From a virus, in the IMG/VR virus record IMGVR_UViG_3300049855_000348, positions 156,490 to 220,489 of that record: a stretch of DNA of 64,000 nucleotides; one strand, given 5' to 3'. Shown here piece by piece: positions 48,123 to 56,052 of this stretch (its first letter is position 1; each line of letters opens with the position of its first letter). The position numbers and the translations under genes are program-made. The notes under the pieces are model-generated. The model was given only the letters and a program-made list of their open reading frames with translations. It searched no databases and was not told the origin of the DNA.

Positions 48123-49820
48123 ATGCACCGCGTTGATCTGACCGACCTTGCCAGGATCTCTGAAGCTCACTACTCGGATGTCTTCGGTGCAGCGATGCGG
48201 CGGTTCCACGACAAGTACAAGGACGCCGGTCCCGAGTTCTTCGTGAATTTCAACCCGGTGGTCAGCGATCCCCGGGACAAGACCATCCTTGGCCAGCAGA
48301 GCGATATCCCGGCACCCAAGAGCGGGCCGGACGCTGGGCACCCCCTGTTCAAGAAACCCGACCACAGCGACCCGGTGGGCACCTACGTCTACCCTGCTGA
48401 GTACGTCGCCAACCACTGGCATGACCTCCAGTACGGGTCAGACATGGGCAACCTGCGGGTGCTCAAGGTCAACACCGATCCCGAACACACACTGATCCTC
48501 AGCGACATGACGCAGGATCAGTTCCTTGAGGCAATGAAACGCCTCAACCTGGAATTCCATGTCCGTGATCACGGCTGGATCTACACCCGGTCGAAGCGTG
48601 ATGCGATTGCGATCTATGAAGCGATCTTCGAGTGGGAGGCACCGTCGGCACCCCATCACCGGGTGAACTCCTACGGCAAGGTGCTCTTCAAGCTCATCCA
48701 GAACGACTACCGCTTCGAGCCCAACGTGCCCGAGGAGGATGAGGATGCCGATGAGGAGGAGGGCGAGAACTGGAATGCATTCATGGAAACTGGGTTGTCG
48801 AAAGACAGCAAATACTCCTCAGCCGGTGAGTTCAAATACGAAGGTCAATTGAAGGTCCAGCACGTCACTGAACTGACGCAGATCAAGCAGACTCGTCGTC
48901 TGTTGAAGGCCAAGTATGAAGTGGTCATCGACCGGGCCAAGACTCCGCTGGAGGCTACGATCTACCCGTCCGAGCCAGAGCAAGCCGTCTGCCTGACCAA
49001 GCGGTCCTACGAGGTGGTCGACACCTACAAGATTCAGAACGCTGCTCAGGGTGACCAGACCGTCAGACCAGAACGTCTCGACCGTGAGAAGCTGACCAAG
49101 AAGGCTGGGTGGTTGATCGCCAAGACCATGGGTGAGTCGATCACCGAGAACGTCAGCCATTTCTTCAACCGCGAAGGAGTCAACCAGCCCGGTCGAATCA
49201 GGAATCTCCACATCCTGCGGAACTGGATCTCCACCGAACGTGTTGAGCAGCACCCCATCTCGTCATGGGATCCCACTGGTCAGATGACGGCTATCGATGC
49301 CTGGGTAACCACCAAGGGCAACCTGATTGTGGTCGATACAGTTGTCGCCAGGGCCGAGACCGTCGCCGATCCACAGGCCAAAGCACGCACTCATCAGTCA
49401 GTCTCAAAGGCTCGCATCCGTCCCGGTGAGGATCAGCAGGCGATCACTGACAACCTCACCAGCTATGTCGACTCGGCGATGGACAAGTCTGAGCATCGCA
49501 AGTTCGGCGCTCACAACACCATCTCTTTTGCGATCGGTCTGGTCACCGCTGCGGCACAACCAACGTTCATCAGAACCAGGGCGAAAGAGAGCCTGTCAGA
49601 TCTGCCGGCGAAGGTTCAGGAGGCGTTGCACAAGAACAGCGCCACTGCACCCTTCAAGCGGATCACCAACGCTCTGTTGGAAGAGTTCGTGAAAGCAGCC
49701 AAGAAGAAGGTCGCTTTGGTCAAACCACACGCAGATTCAGCAGCGAGTACATCCGCTGGAAATCCTCCGACAGCCACACCAGCGGCACCGGGTGATACTT
49801 CGGCGCATCCAACACCATAA
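48123..49820 (+). CDS. Late protein, 565 residues, paralogue of 44896-47229
   Basis: MHRVDLTDLARISEAHYSDVFGAAMRRFHDKY then P-x-F-F-V-x-F-N and D-H-S-D-P-x-G-T-Y-x-Y-P-A-E-Y-V, a YGSDMGNLRVLKV block, and KYEVVIDRAKTPLEATIYPSEPEQAVCL. These match the 777-residue protein in the same order. An acidic insert (EEDEDADEEEGEN) lies near 207-220. The C-terminal part, ITENVSHFF onward, also corresponds loosely. Divergent from lysozyme, with a late hexamer. The last 100 bases overlap a leftward gene. Probably virion-associated or injected; enzymatic activity unproven. Confidence 0.72.
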   Translation: MHRVDLTDLARISEAHYSDVFGAAMRRFHDKYKDAGPEFFVNFNPVVSDPRDKTILGQQSDIPAPKSGPDAGHPLFKKPDHSDPVGTYVYPAEYVANHWHDLQYGSDMGNLRVLKVNTDPEHTLILSDMTQDQFLEAMKRLNLEFHVRDHGWIYTRSKRDAIAIYEAIFEWEAPSAPHHRVNSYGKVLFKLIQNDYRFEPNVPEEDEDADEEEGENWNAFMETGLSKDSKYSSAGEFKYEGQLKVQHVTELTQIKQTRRLLKAKYEVVIDRAKTPLEATIYPSEPEQAVCLTKRSYEVVDTYKIQNAAQGDQTVRPERLDREKLTKKAGWLIAKTMGESITENVSHFFNREGVNQPGRIRNLHILRNWISTERVEQHPISSWDPTGQMTAIDAWVTTKGNLIVVDTVVARAETVADPQAKARTHQSVSKARIRPGEDQQAITDNLTSYVDSAMDKSEHRKFGAHNTISFAIGLVTAAAQPTFIRTRAKESLSDLPAKVQEALHKNSATAPFKRITNALLEEFVKAAKKKVALVKPHADSAASTSAGNPPTATPAAPGDTSAHPTP

Positions 49821-50163
49821 AGCCGAGAGCATCGTTCCAACAGCCGGCGTAGAGGCACCAACGCTTGGCGCACTGGCTTTCAACGAGCCACCAGATGGCT
49901 GACATGCAGTTGTGACGAGCACAGGATGCAATGATCCGATCACGTGGATCCAATTCAGTGCTCAGACCGGTGAAGCCGTTCTGACCGGTGAGTAACTTTA
50001 CACCACCATCGACCATCAGGTGGTAGAAGATGTCGGCGATCTCTGCGCCTTCTGGTCCGTTCTCTTCGCAGTAGCCACGACGAGTCAGATACTCTTCGAT
50101 ATCTGGCTCTCGTTGCGCTTCTGTAAATCCAGGAAGATAGGCACCAAGGACGACGAGACTCAT
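49720..50163 (-). CDS. Unknown Cys/Trp-rich protein
   Basis: 147 residues, MSLVVLGAYLPGFTEAQREPDIEEYLTRRGYCEENGPEGAEIADIFYHL. Contains CARHNC, an SAIWWLVESQCAKRWCLYAGCWNDAL stretch with five Cys, and a hydrophobic end. Cys count suggests metal or disulphide. The 3' end overlaps the convergent gene by 101 bases. TAATTA lies six bases before the ATG. Confidence 0.62.
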   Translation of the reverse strand: MSLVVLGAYLPGFTEAQREPDIEEYLTRRGYCEENGPEGAEIADIFYHLMVDGGVKLLTGQNGFTGLSTELDPRDRIIASCARHNCMSAIWWLVESQCAKRWCLYAGCWNDALGFMVLDAPKYHPVPLVWLSEDFQRMYSLLNLRVV

Positions 50164-50168
50164 AGCGT

Positions 50169-50489
50169 CTAATTACGGTGCTGATGCTCGGCGAATAGTC
50201 GCAATTTTTCTTCCGCTTCTCGTTGCATTTTGACTGGGTACCACTTCAGACACTCCGAGCCGAATGACTCTGGCGGAGCCTCCCTGTTCAACCAGTCTTT
50301 GATGTCTTGGTAGTTGCGTGTGGTGTAGTGTGGATTGTTCAACACCTTCTCGTAATCGTTCTCGAAGCATGCCTGAAGAAAGAGATCCTGAGGGATCTGT
50401 CCGAACGCAATCCAGGCAGCGATCCAGTAGTGAAATTCTGGGAGGACCGGAGTCTTCTTCAGAGAATGGATGACGTGGTGGTATTTCAC
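50169..50489 (-). CDS. Unknown 106-residue protein
   Basis: MKYHHVIHSLKKTPVLPEFHYWIAAWIAFGQIPQDLFLQACFENDYEKV, helical, with aromatic clusters, followed by a charged C-terminal helix. Coupled by ATGA to the membrane protein gene upstream. No family recognised. Confidence 0.7.
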   Translation of the reverse strand: MKYHHVIHSLKKTPVLPEFHYWIAAWIAFGQIPQDLFLQACFENDYEKVLNNPHYTTRNYQDIKDWLNREAPPESFGSECLKWYPVKMQREAEEKLRLFAEHQHRN

Positions 50490-50782
50490 CGTTGGTGTAC
50501 CTTGACCAGATCATCGCGGAGCTTGAACAGTTCACGACGAACTTTGATGCTGGTCCAGAGCACCCACGCTTGAAGCGAGAGAAGGATGCTGGTGATCACC
50601 CATGTGATGGTTGCAAGCACTGGGTGATCATTGGTGAAGAAGGTGAGGCCACCGAGTGCCAACAGAACGGTGGGTGGGAGAGCCTTGATCGTTTCTTTGG
50701 TCACCTGCCAGAACGTTGGGCGCTTAGCTTCACGGATTTCTTTGAGAGCATCTTTGATCAGATTGGCGGCGTTGGTTGCCAT
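50486..50782 (-). CDS. Two-span membrane protein, holin candidate
   Basis: 98 residues with GAGAGAAG before the ATG at 50782. A cytosolic helix (residues 5-30) precedes two hydrophobic segments (about 35-51 and 55-78), a short loop (TNDHP) and a charged tail. Two-span proteins of this size near an endolysin are often holins, and lysozyme is 2.5 kb away. The loop and topology would suit a class II holin, but this is inference from layout only. Confidence 0.62.
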   Translation of the reverse strand: MATNAANLIKDALKEIREAKRPTFWQVTKETIKALPPTVLLALGGLTFFTNDHPVLATITWVITSILLSLQAWVLWTSIKVRRELFKLRDDLVKVHQR

Positions 50783-50790
50783 GGCTTCTC

Positions 50791-51099
50791 TCAGTGGACG
50801 ATGGGGGTGACGACGCCAGCCTTCTTGGCTGCGGCCTTCTCTTCACGGGTCATGCGGCGGTAGGAGCCACAACCCGTGCGGACCAGGGTGGGCTTGTTGG
50901 GCAGCCACTTACGGATCTGGCTCTCGTAGTAGGTTTTCGGTGCATTGTGATTCCACGATGCGACACAGGTTCGCTTCTCCTTGTCAATCGTGTGAACCTT
51001 GATCGACCAGATGCCGAGCGTGCTGAGCTTAGTATTGCCCATCTTATACGAATGGCAGTCGTAGACGACGGAATTCTCTTTCAGGCTCTCGAACTTCAT
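50791..51099 (-). CDS. Unknown 102-residue protein
   Basis: ATG at 51099 with GAGGA upstream. MKFESLKENSVVYDCHSYKMGNTKLSTLGIWSIKVHTIDKEKRTCVASWNHNAPKTYYESQIRKWLPNKPTLV. Beta-rich, then a Lys/Arg helix with a short Ala/Lys run. Possibly an RNA- or DNA-binding small barrel. No family recognised. Confidence 0.68.
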   Translation of the reverse strand: MKFESLKENSVVYDCHSYKMGNTKLSTLGIWSIKVHTIDKEKRTCVASWNHNAPKTYYESQIRKWLPNKPTLVRTGCGSYRRMTREEKAAAKKAGVVTPIVH

Positions 51100-51106
51100 A
51101 GAGTCC

Positions 51107-51307
51107 TCAGTTTTCAGATGGGCTTGTTTGAGATTTCTTTCCTGGTTTCCCATTCTTGATATCTGGATTACAGGTGCAGATACCATTTGGTTTCAAACCT
51201 GGACAGTTGTCATCATGATAAACTGTGACGTGTGTAACAGATCCAGGTTTCAGTAAACCAGCCTTTATGATTTTTTCGATATAGGATTCTTTTGGTTTTT
51301 TACTCAC
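51107..51307 (-). CDS. Small Cys protein, GTG start
   Basis: 66 residues from a GTG overlapping the upstream stop. MSKKPKESYIEKIIKAGLLKPGSVTHVTVYHDDNCPGLKPNGICTCNPDI: three Cys and a His (H..C..C.C) make a small zinc site plausible. Basic tail. Function unknown. Confidence 0.62.
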   Translation of the reverse strand: MSKKPKESYIEKIIKAGLLKPGSVTHVTVYHDDNCPGLKPNGICTCNPDIKNGKPGKKSQTSPSEN

Positions 51308-51534
51308 AGTACCTCCAGCAGCGGGATATGGTTTTCGAGGGAGACACGGACCTTCACTGGTCCTTTGGCTTCTTGGTAGAGCTTGAGGAATGTCGCGGCG
51401 AGTCGAGTGGTGACCATGACATGGACACCACCAGCATTGTCGGGCAGCCATTGGTCGACCACATACGCAGCAGCTTTCGCAGCGGCCTTGCCGATATTTG
51501 GCCCTGGGGTGAGAGTTATGGTGAAGGGGGTCAC
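51304..51534 (-). CDS. Unknown 76-residue protein, GTG start
   Basis: MTPFTITLTPGPNIGKAAAKAAAYVVDQWLPDNAGGVHVMVTTRLAATFLKLYQEAKGPVKVRVSLENHIPLL. Alternating strands and helices. GTGA overlaps on both sides lock the frame. Confidence 0.65.
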   Translation of the reverse strand: MTPFTITLTPGPNIGKAAAKAAAYVVDQWLPDNAGGVHVMVTTRLAATFLKLYQEAKGPVKVRVSLENHIPLLEVL

Positions 51535-51878
51535 GCCTCGACCCGTTTTGCCTTGGCATTAGACACGCCGTAGTCAACGCATGCCTGTTTGGCCTCGATC
51601 AGAGTTTTTCTGGTCGAATAGCTGGATCCGTTGATGGAAATCACCCAACCTTCTTTTTGCTTCTTGATCAGATATCGGTTCGATCCGATATCTGCACAGT
51701 AGTAAGCACCGTTCACGGTATCCCAATGCGCAGTCCACAGGAACCGTACCGGTGGGTTGAGCAGCTTCTCAGCGTTCGAGATAGCCGTGTGGAAGCCAGG
51801 AAATGCTGCTCCGTTGATATAGGCACGGTGCGAGAAGTTGACGAGTTCTTGCAGGACCTCTCTGGTTTTCTTGTTCAT
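51531..51878 (-). CDS. Unknown 115-residue protein
   Basis: MNKKTREVLQELVNFSHRAYINGAAFPGFHTAISNAEKLL then a beta-rich half (WDTVNGAYYCADIGSNRYLIKKQKEGWVISINGSSYSTRKTLIEAKQAC). The C-terminal part resembles a small strand-helix domain. ATGA overlaps on both ends. No family recognised. Confidence 0.7.
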   Translation of the reverse strand: MNKKTREVLQELVNFSHRAYINGAAFPGFHTAISNAEKLLNPPVRFLWTAHWDTVNGAYYCADIGSNRYLIKKQKEGWVISINGSSYSTRKTLIEAKQACVDYGVSNAKAKRVEA

Positions 51879-52171
51879 TTGAAGACGATCTCCAGAATGG
51901 TCGGCTTGGGAGTGTAGAGCGGCATCCGAATGGAACCGGGAACCTTTGGTGGGCACCCACCATTGAGTCCTGAGAACTCGGTCGCACACCTCTGTGTTGC
52001 GAGTTTCGGCATCCACAAAGTGACGCTCAGAATCACCACCTTGTGAGGAAGGGGAAAAGAGATCTTCCCCTTCCTGATGGTGCATTCCTTCGTGTGAGAT
52101 TTCATCTCAGGCAGCGAAGCGAGACTCGTGGATCCCTTGGGCAGGTAGTCGACCCGGCAGTGAACCTTCAT
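51875..52171 (-). CDS. Unknown 98-residue protein
   Basis: MKVHCRVDYLPKGSTSLASLPEMKSHTKECTIRKGKISFPLPHKVVILSVTLWMPKLATQRC. Basic and beta-rich, four Cys. The start is set by the ATGA overlap with the gene upstream. Function unknown. Confidence 0.62.
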   Translation of the reverse strand: MKVHCRVDYLPKGSTSLASLPEMKSHTKECTIRKGKISFPLPHKVVILSVTLWMPKLATQRCATEFSGLNGGCPPKVPGSIRMPLYTPKPTILEIVFK

Positions 52172-52785
52172 GCGTACCACGAGCAGTAGGTCTCGCGGCC
52201 ATCCCACAGGTGGGCGCTCTTGCCGTAGGTGTACTTGGCCGAGTTGCCGATGTGGAAGCTGTCCTGGCTGACCAAGGTGACTTCGATCACCTCGCCTCCG
52301 GTCGATTCGAGATCGGCGGTGACGTAGGCCGACATGCCCGAGCAGCCCTTGGTGATCTTGTAGCCGATGGGCTGGACCAAGAGCTTGGTGCGGCTCTTAC
52401 GACCGACGACCCTGAAGAAGTCGACGTTCGTCTGTTCCCAGCCCCACGAGTGGACGAAGATCGTGCCGTCGGCGTGCTTGCTGCTGTCGATCGCGGCCTT
52501 GGAGGCTTTCTTCTCAGCCTTGTAGGCGGCGACGCGGTTGGCGATGGCGTCGGCATCTTCGAGGAACTTGGTCACGAAGGCATCGCGCTGTTCGACCGTG
52601 CGGAAGTTGTGGAAGAAGTCGGCCTTGTTGCGCTTGCCAAGAAAACCCTTGGCCAGGATGACCTGCTTCCCGCCCCGATCTTCGATCCAGGCGTAGGCCA
52701 CGCCGTGACCCGTCTTCGAGTCGAGCTTGGTGGCGTTCTTGTCAGCCGAGGGGAGGAAGTATTCGCGGGTGAGGGTGATGGCCAT
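52168..52785 (-). CDS. Conserved phage protein of WGxxQTNVDFF type
   Basis: 205 residues from the ATG at 52785, with AAAGGAC upstream and a 32-nt leader from the promoter at 52818. KADFFHNFRTVEQRDAFV and FVHSWGWEQTNVDFFRVVGRKSRTKLLVQPIG are hallmarks that I recall from proteins of unknown function in phages and plasmids (FHYRFRS and SWGYDQTNVDFY in relatives). Function not known. The rest includes CSGMSAYVTADLE and a C-terminal GRETYCSWYA. Confidence 0.75.
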   Translation of the reverse strand: MAITLTREYFLPSADKNATKLDSKTGHGVAYAWIEDRGGKQVILAKGFLGKRNKADFFHNFRTVEQRDAFVTKFLEDADAIANRVAAYKAEKKASKAAIDSSKHADGTIFVHSWGWEQTNVDFFRVVGRKSRTKLLVQPIGYKITKGCSGMSAYVTADLESTGGEVIEVTLVSQDSFHIGNSAKYTYGKSAHLWDGRETYCSWYA

Positions 52786-52817
52786 GGGTTTGTCCTTTGC
52801 TGTGCTTTGACCAACGA

Positions 52818-52845
52818 AGTATAGCGACCTTTTGGTCGCTGTCAA
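52818..52845 (-). promoter_or_regulatory. Early promoter with perfect dyad
   Basis: Minus strand TTGACA, 16 nt GCGACC-AAAA-GGTCGC, TATACT. The spacer is a perfect 6-bp inverted repeat, the best example in the window. Here a 32-nt leader with a Shine-Dalgarno precedes the ATG at 52785. Confidence 0.85.
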
Positions 52846-52849
52846 CTAC

Positions 52850-53182
52850 CTACTTTTCGAGGTCTGCGAGCAGCTTCTGACCATAGGCATGATCATTCTC
52901 GGCTTCGCGGATTCGATCGGTCACCTGGAGGTAGGTGGTCGATCCCAGCCCTTCCAGGGGCAGAACCTTGAGATTCGTATCCACGGCATGCTTCAGGCGG
53001 TGGAGGGCGGCATTCCAGGCCAGCATGTCGTCACGGGCCGGTCCCGGGCTGTAGGTCGGCAGAACCTGATCAGAGCGGGCCATTTCGTAAGAGATGAGGA
53101 TTTGAATCTCATACCGTAGGCGATCCGCCAGGGCCGGGCTGAAGTGACTGGTATCGAAGGAGGTCAGGAGTGGGCGGGTCAT
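52850..53182 (-). CDS. Unknown 110-residue protein
   Basis: MTRPLLTSFDTSHFSPALADRLRYEIQILISYEMARSDQVLPTYS then a helical C-terminal half. The ATG at 53182 is close to a TTGACC..CATACA pair without conserved spacing, and GCGAG is a weak ribosome site. No family recognised. Confidence 0.65.
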   Translation of the reverse strand: MTRPLLTSFDTSHFSPALADRLRYEIQILISYEMARSDQVLPTYSPGPARDDMLAWNAALHRLKHAVDTNLKVLPLEGLGSTTYLQVTDRIREAENDHAYGQKLLADLEK

Positions 53183-53199
53183 TTGTATGCTCGCTTTGA

Positions 53200-53541
53200 C
53201 TAAGTGGTCAAAAGATGGTTGATGTTGAGCGGTCTGGTAGCCTTGAAGGCTAGCTCGCCCCACTTGCGGCCACGTCCATCGATCTTGGCGTGAAACTGAC
53301 CACGCTTCATGATGACTGAGTAGGAGGCGATCTCCTCGTTGTTCGGGTTGAACAGGGCGACCGAGAAGAGGGAGTGGTCGACGTAGTATTCCTGTGCCAC
53401 AGGGGAGATCGGCAGGCCGATCTGCTGCACGATGTCGATCAGTTGGTTAGTGCTCCCACAGTCAAACCCCTGTTCGGGGTACTGCGGAACGTCATAGACC
53501 GGGGGAACCGGCAGACCGTCGTCGAGAACTTGGATGCTCAT
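53200..53541 (-). CDS. Unknown 113-residue protein
   Basis: MSIQVLDDGLPVPPVYDVPQYPEQGFDCGSTNQLIDIVQQ, Pro-rich at first, then a beta-rich part (HSLFSVALFNPNNEEIASYSVIMKRGQFHAKIDGRG). Seven bases after the gene upstream. Function unknown. Confidence 0.68.
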   Translation of the reverse strand: MSIQVLDDGLPVPPVYDVPQYPEQGFDCGSTNQLIDIVQQIGLPISPVAQEYYVDHSLFSVALFNPNNEEIASYSVIMKRGQFHAKIDGRGRKWGELAFKATRPLNINHLLTT

Positions 53542-53548
53542 CAGACCC

Positions 53549-54124
53549 TCAGTTCTGGTAGTTGGCTTCAGCCTGGGCACGCAGGGCAGTGATTTCGTCG
53601 AGCGAGAGGCGACCGGCGAGGTAGAGCAGGTGGAGGACTTCGGAGGAGGAGTTGCCGCCACCGATCTCTTTGGTCTGGAGGAAGGTCGAGCGGAAGTCGC
53701 GCACCGGCTGGCTCAGAGCTTCGAGCAAGAGCTTCTGGAGTTCGAGCTTGGCCTTGGCGAACTTGCGTTCCCGGGTCGTTTCAGCGTTGTCGACCTCGTA
53801 CTGGGCATCCGGGGTGACCGTGGCCACATCGCCTTCCAGAACCTCGCGGGAGAGCGGGAAAGCCTCTCCGGTGGAGAAGGATGGGTTGGCATCGCTACCG
53901 CTGCCATCCAGGCGCAGTTCGGTGCGGAAGAGGGTGCCGGGCTTGACGTGCTCGGACTGGAAGTCGCGGGTGAGGTCGGTTTTGCCGAGGATGAAACGGG
54001 TACCAGCCTTGAGCACCGGGCGATTGAGCCAGCCTTCGCGCATGCGCTTATCGACCACCTCAGCGAAGGGGTTGGCGATGTCCTTGGTGAGGACGTGGGC
54101 GGTTTCGGTGTAGTGGTAGGTCAT
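53549..54124 (-). CDS. Unknown 191-residue early protein
   Basis: MTYHYTETAHVLTKDIANPFAEVVDKRMREGWLNRPVLKAGTRF then a beta-rich centre and a long C-terminal helix (AKAKLELQKLLLEALSQPVRDF). GAGGA precedes the ATG and a 24-nt leader follows the promoter at 54149. Function unknown. Confidence 0.7.
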   Translation of the reverse strand: MTYHYTETAHVLTKDIANPFAEVVDKRMREGWLNRPVLKAGTRFILGKTDLTRDFQSEHVKPGTLFRTELRLDGSGSDANPSFSTGEAFPLSREVLEGDVATVTPDAQYEVDNAETTRERKFAKAKLELQKLLLEALSQPVRDFRSTFLQTKEIGGGNSSSEVLHLLYLAGRLSLDEITALRAQAEANYQN

Positions 54125-54148
54125 TCGTATCCTCGCTTCGATGAGCAG

Positions 54149-54176
54149 AGTATAGCGACCTTTTTGTCTAAGTCAA
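54149..54176 (-). promoter_or_regulatory. Early promoter, 24-nt leader
   Basis: Minus strand TTGACT, 16 nt (TAGACAAAAAGGTCGC), TATACT. An ATC sits six bases after the -10 where leaderless siblings have ATG; here a Shine-Dalgarno-bearing leader is used. Confidence 0.8.
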
Positions 54177-54428
54177 CACCTTCTCTATGTGGCCTGGGGT
54201 GTACCGCTTCCCACCCGGTGATGGCAGATCACGACCTGCGATCCAACGGGCACCGACCAACGCAGCGTTGAATCGGAGCCACGTCTTGATCTCCTGGTTG
54301 GTGAGGTTCATCTCCTCGAAGGCAGGTTCGGTCCCGAAGACCTTGTTGTGTGCCTGCAACAGTTCAGCGACGATCGACAGGAACTGTTGCTTCCGGGCGA
54401 TCTTTTCGGCTGTCAGTGGGGTGGGCAT
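54168..54428 (-). CDS. Unknown 86-residue protein, start uncertain
   Basis: MPTPLTAEKIARKQQFLSIVAELLQAHNKVFGTEPAFEEMNLTNQEIKTWLRFNAALVGARW. Helical. An in-frame ATG at 54575 would add 49 Ser/Pro/Arg-rich residues and overlap the methyltransferase by eight bases; both starts are possible. It ends inside the promoter of the next gene. Confidence 0.6.
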   Translation of the reverse strand: MPTPLTAEKIARKQQFLSIVAELLQAHNKVFGTEPAFEEMNLTNQEIKTWLRFNAALVGARWIAGRDLPSPGGKRYTPGHIEKVLT

Positions 54429-54567
54429 CGTTTGATTTTCCGTGAATTGCGGCGGTGCAGGTGGTGAGGAAGTAGACAACAAGGATAATGGTCGCGCATT
54501 GTGCGACCTCCGAGACGGCGGTTGGCCAGTTCTTCGGGTTTTGACCGGATCCTCTTCGGTGGTGGAA

Positions 54568-55380
54568 TCAGGCATCATCTTTCTCCTGGGCTCGGACGAA
54601 CTTGAAGATCTTGGTGGCGATATTGGTGCCGGATTCTTTGAAGGTCTCCTCGGGCAGATCGAAGTCTCCAAAGGTCTCACAGAAATCACTGTGACAGATC
54701 TCCAGCAGGCGCTTGTAGGGATTGACATCCTTGTGCAGGAAGTTGGCCGGCACGATGGCTACCAGGACGCCACCCGGCCTGAGAAAGTCCAGCGCATGCA
54801 GGATGTGTTCGGCATCCTGACCGTTGGAGAACGGTGGGTTCATGACGATGCGGTCACAGGAACGACCGATGGTCGGCTCGAACTGGAGGAAGTCGCCATG
54901 GCGGGCCATCGGGTACTTCTTGCGGAGGATGGCGACGGCCTCGGGGTTGAATTCGATCATGTCGACTGTGTTTGCGGAATCGGTTCCGATTGCACGAAAG
55001 ATTGCATCGACCAGGGCACCTTCACCTGCTTCCGGTTCCATGATTCTCTGGCCAACCTTCAGATCGGCATGACGTACCAGGATGTCAGCCGCGAAGTCGG
55101 GCGTGTAGAACGACTGGAAGAGGTTCTTCTTGTTCACCACCTCACCGGTGCCCAAGGCTTCGTCCAGCACTTCGGTGATGGGTTTGTCGAAGACCGTGGC
55201 CTGCGCCGAACGGTTCCACTTCCCTCCCAGGAGTTCCAGGATCTTCGCGCATGCCTTGTAGACCTTGGGATCCAGCTTCTGCTCGATCTTGAGATGGTTA
55301 CGGTTCGGGCCGGTGATCACCGCATTGCGGAGGATCTTGGCGATGTCGGGATCGATTTTGACTTTGGTGCTGGCAGCCAT
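54568..55380 (-). CDS. N6-adenine-type DNA methyltransferase
   Basis: 270 residues. Class I fold with motif X-like FYTPDFAADILV, motif I EPEAGEGA (about 115-122), motif II IEFNPEA and motif IV NPPF (181-184), which fits an amino-methyltransferase of the N6-adenine group. A helical N-terminal domain (about 30-75) may bind DNA. No restriction enzyme gene is beside it, so it is probably an orphan used to escape host restriction or to mark phage DNA. Some NPPF enzymes act on RNA or protein instead. Confidence 0.8.
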   Translation of the reverse strand: MAASTKVKIDPDIAKILRNAVITGPNRNHLKIEQKLDPKVYKACAKILELLGGKWNRSAQATVFDKPITEVLDEALGTGEVVNKKNLFQSFYTPDFAADILVRHADLKVGQRIMEPEAGEGALVDAIFRAIGTDSANTVDMIEFNPEAVAILRKKYPMARHGDFLQFEPTIGRSCDRIVMNPPFSNGQDAEHILHALDFLRPGGVLVAIVPANFLHKDVNPYKRLLEICHSDFCETFGDFDLPEETFKESGTNIATKIFKFVRAQEKDDA

Positions 55381-55414
55381 GAGGTTCTCTGGGTTGGGTT
55401 GATTGATGAAGGAC

Positions 55415-55774
55415 TTATTTTCTCATGTGCGCCGACAGACCCCACCAGCAGAGCGCATCGCGGATGCGGAGGGCGTTCTCGATGTGGTGACGGCGGTTCT
55501 CGTTTTTCATCCTGGCCATCGCACGATGGACGATCAGAAAACGTGCCATGCCGAAGGCGTGGTCGAGGCCGACTGTGTAGCACTTGATCTTGATGTCGCA
55601 GTGATTGGTCGCACAGACGATCTTGCGACCGTGGTATGGCTCGAACCCAGCCGACCGATGCCGCTCGTCGATGCCTGCGGTGTAGATCTCACGCAGACGA
55701 TCTCCGGCAGCATGCTGGAGCGTGAAGCCAGCATCGGCTTCTAGGTGTGGGAAGAGGGTGGCGGTGGCGTTCAT
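55415..55774 (-). CDS. Unknown 119-residue Cys/His protein
   Basis: MNATATLFPHLEADAGFTLQHAAGDRLREIYTAGIDERHRSAG then CATNHCDIKIKCY and a basic helical tail with many Arg/His. C-x4-C-x5-C plus His suggests metal binding, not a known finger. ATGA coupling to the gene upstream. Confidence 0.65.
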   Translation of the reverse strand: MNATATLFPHLEADAGFTLQHAAGDRLREIYTAGIDERHRSAGFEPYHGRKIVCATNHCDIKIKCYTVGLDHAFGMARFLIVHRAMARMKNENRRHHIENALRIRDALCWWGLSAHMRK

Positions 55775-56052
55775 GCCGACCTCATGGGCCAGGGTTGGGG
55801 ATTCTCCGCCTTGGGCGGGAGCTTGCCGGCTGCGACGCAGTCGGGGCACACGTCGTACTCGGTGCGGTAGCGGGCGAACTTGTTGCGCTTGCCACGGATG
55901 GGAGCGGTCTCAACCGGTCCACAGGCGGCAAGGTAGCCCCGGGAGTCGTAGGAACCGCTTGGCCACTTGGTGACCACGACTTTGTTGGTGCAGCCTTCGC
56001 AATCGCATTTGCGATGTAGGATGCCGGTGTCTCGGTTCTCGATGATCATCAT
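55771..56052 (-). CDS. Small zinc-ribbon-like protein
   Basis: 93 residues. C-D-C-E-G-C (about 16-21) and C-P-D-C (about 69-72) give two Cys pairs 50 residues apart, a zinc-ribbon layout, with basic linker residues between. Likely nucleic-acid or protein-binding. Start ATGATG at 56052 overlaps the upstream stop. Confidence 0.68.
   Translation of the reverse strand: MMIIENRDTGILHRKCDCEGCTNKVVVTKWPSGSYDSRGYLAACGPVETAPIRGKRNKFARYRTEYDVCPDCVAAGKLPPKAENPQPWPMRSA

Noticed and set aside
53184-53211. Early promoter ahead of 52850-53182
   Set aside because: TTGACC is followed by CATACA but the -10 abuts the ATG; spacing does not fit the others.
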